The position numbers and the translations under genes were made by a program. From Paenibacillus antarcticus (GTDB lineage: Bacteria > Bacillota > Bacilli > Paenibacillales > Paenibacillaceae), in assembly GCF_001637225.1 (NCBI RefSeq), contig NZ_LVJI01000020.1, positions 1-64,000 on the forward strand: DNA of 64,000 nucleotides, read 5' to 3'. Shown in pieces: positions 62,489 to 64,000 of this stretch. The notes under the pieces are model-generated. The model was given only the letters and a program-made list of their open reading frames with translations. It did not search any database and was not told the origin of the DNA. Numbering within the stretch: the first letter of the stretch is position 1; every line of letters starts with the position of its first letter.

Positions 62489-63853
62489 TTAACGTGAATG
62501 AACTTTATCACCTTGTACCCAGACTTCACGTATATTTTCAGGTCGAACAAGATACATCATTTTTTGGAAAACATCATCTAAATCTTCATTATCATTGAAT
62601 ATCGGCAATTTGGCAGATGGACATTTCGTATCAATAATTTGTACATCCCATACATAGTTTTCTTGAATGCGACCGATGGGTAAGCTTAGACTTTCCCCTC
62701 CGCCAGCAGTAGCAAGATAGAATGCTTCATGTATTGTAATCCGTGATCCTGGTACGCCACGATCTTGGGCAGAAAGGGAGGGATTAACACCATCCTCTAG
62801 CATTCTTGAAGACATGACAGCTTGTCTTATATTATCGAATAGACTAGGGGAGAACCCTCCAGATATATCAGATCCTAAACCAATCTCGACACCTTTGGAT
62901 TGGAAATGAGCGACTGGGATGACACTGTTGGCGAAATACGCGTTCGATATTGGACAATGAGCGATAGCCGTTCCTGTCTGAGCAAATAAATCGACATCTT
63001 GATCATCTAGGAAATTAGAATGTGCCATGACAGATTTATCACGCAATAGACCAAAATCATGCAAGGCAAAGGCATCATTCTTATTGTATCGATCTTGAAC
63101 GTATCCGTGCGCCCAATCACTTTCACTACAGTGGGATTGAACATACGTATCGTATTTAGCTGCGAGCGCCCCTAATCCTTGTAATCCCTCATCTGTACAG
63201 CTTGGAATGAATCTCGGTGTCACTACGGGATAAACGCCTTGTTTCGTGGACTTGGCTAATTCTTGTACAGCGATAATAAATTCTTCCGTATCCGCTAGTG
63301 CCGTAGGTGTGTCGGCATCGCGATAGTTTTCTGGATTTTGCTCAGGATCGTCCATCACAACTTTCCCAACGAGTCCACGTTGCCCCTTAGTAGCACATAT
63401 CTCAGCTAACAATAAACTGGCTTCTTTATGCACCGTTGCAAAATACAGTGCTGTCGTTGTTCCGTTTGCGAGTAAAGTGCTTACCACATCATCGTAGACT
63501 TTTTTTGCAAAATCTAGATCTGAGAATTTAGACTCCAGTGGGAAGGTATATGTATTTAACCAATCATAGAGTGGGATATCTAATGCTGTTCCAGATTGGG
63601 CCCATTGCGGTGCGTGAACATGCAAATCGACAAAACCAGGCAAGAAATACTGTCCTTCCGCTAATTGATGGAAGTTGTTAGTGCCTTGATACGTATCTAG
63701 CAAAGGTTGATAGTCAGCATCTTCTGGTGCAATGATTTTTTCAATCATTCCATCCGTATTGATGCAGAACAGATAGTCTTTTAATATTTGAATTTCTTTG
63801 GGAGATTTACTGGAAAAAGCAGTTCCTTGAAATAAATGCATATATTGATTCAT
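62489..63853 (-). CDS. guaD: guanine deaminase (amidohydrolase family)
   Basis: 454-residue metal-dependent amidohydrolase converting guanine to xanthine. Metal ligands: FVDLHVHAPQW (His78, His80), QSHCSESDWAHG, MAHSNFLDD and GSDISGG (Asp). PGFVDLHVHAPQWAQSGTAL matches GuaD of E. coli type; it is unrelated to the small B. subtilis GuaD. AGGGCGG ribosome site. Operon with the NCS2 permease. Confidence 0.92.
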   Translation of the reverse strand: MNQYMHLFQGTAFSSKSPKEIQILKDYLFCINTDGMIEKIIAPEDADYQPLLDTYQGTNNFHQLAEGQYFLPGFVDLHVHAPQWAQSGTALDIPLYDWLNTYTFPLESKFSDLDFAKKVYDDVVSTLLANGTTTALYFATVHKEASLLLAEICATKGQRGLVGKVVMDDPEQNPENYRDADTPTALADTEEFIIAVQELAKSTKQGVYPVVTPRFIPSCTDEGLQGLGALAAKYDTYVQSHCSESDWAHGYVQDRYNKNDAFALHDFGLLRDKSVMAHSNFLDDQDVDLFAQTGTAIAHCPISNAYFANSVIPVAHFQSKGVEIGLGSDISGGFSPSLFDNIRQAVMSSRMLEDGVNPSLSAQDRGVPGSRITIHEAFYLATAGGGESLSLPIGRIQENYVWDVQIIDTKCPSAKLPIFNDNEDLDDVFQKMMYLVRPENIREVWVQGDKVHSR

Positions 63854-63865
63854 ATTTACCGCCCT

Positions 63866-63878
63866 AATGTTCGTTTTT
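63866..63878 (-). promoter_or_regulatory. PurBox-like half-site upstream of guaD
   Basis: On the minus strand AAAAACGAACATT matches 12 of 13 positions of the PurBox consensus AWWWCCGAACWWT as recalled. No correctly oriented second box is found at 26-base spacing. It lies just before the ribosome site of guaD. Confidence 0.35.
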
Positions 63879-64000
63879 TGAGTTGCATTTGTTATTATAA
63901 ATCGAAAAAAATGATAAGTCCATAGTGAAAAGACGAATTTATCGGTGGTGTTGTAACTATGGTGATCACAAACTTTAGTTCAATCTATAGAGCATAGAAT

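Noticed and set aside
1..64000. CRISPR arrays and tRNA genes
   Set aside because: No regularly spaced repeats of CRISPR form and no cloverleaf with TTCGA-type T loop and acceptor pairing were noticed on reading.

Overview
The window looks like a chromosomal segment of a low-to-mid GC endospore-forming Firmicute, most probably Paenibacillus or a close relative (inference). The grounds are a 12-gene purine operon in Bacillus order (purE-K-B-C-S-Q-L-F-M-N-H-D), Bacillus-type SacB/LevB, DgkB, RlmCD, YerB, YerC and YitT homologues, strong AGGAGG-type ribosome binding sites, and frequent GTG/TTG starts.

Layout. 1-650: end of an rRNA operon (23S 3' end, two tandem 5S genes, terminator). 827-4903: acyl-ACP thioesterase, a 45-codon gene, topB, DUF1294 protein, UspA. 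4976-18869: the purine operon, with a two-part PurR operator, a promoter, a guanine-class riboswitch and a transcription terminator in its leader. 19161-37546: housekeeping and stress genes: YitT, an MhqD-like hydrolase, ilvA, lipoproteins, a class V aminotransferase, EamA exporter, hydrolase, extradiol dioxygenase, two DoxX paralogues, YerB, the DUF47-Pit phosphate pair, CorA, and yerC-cbiX-dgkB. 37690-39168: rlmCD.

39119-47443 is an 8.3-kb integrated element. A large serine recombinase gene lies against the 3' end of rlmCD. The 10-bp sequence CACATGTGGA occurs in the last codons of rlmCD and again at 47434. Reading in the rlmCD frame after the second copy gives a typical RumA-family C-terminus, a stop, and a rho-independent terminator. 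The element therefore appears to have integrated into rlmCD and supplied a replacement tail. Its cargo is a helicase-like ATPase, a secreted protein, a Pin-type resolvase and a BlaI/M56-peptidase pair with two operators.

48166-52956: oxidoreductase pair with a divergent AraC regulator, DUF4256 protein, a hexapeptide acetyltransferase with an exact 18-bp internal duplication, and a frameshifted lipoprotein gene. 53325-60943: a fructan module made of a YesM-type histidine kinase, AraC-type response regulator and orphan solute-binding lipoprotein without permeases, followed by levansucrase (sacB) and endolevanase (levB). I infer that the first three sense sugar and control the last two. 61097-63853: guanine deaminase and an NCS2 purine permease on the minus strand, which fit with the purine operon as a salvage arm.

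The most noteworthy items are the rlmCD-integrated element with its reconstructable target site, the kinase/regulator/binding-protein module beside sacB-levB, and the layered control of the pur leader.
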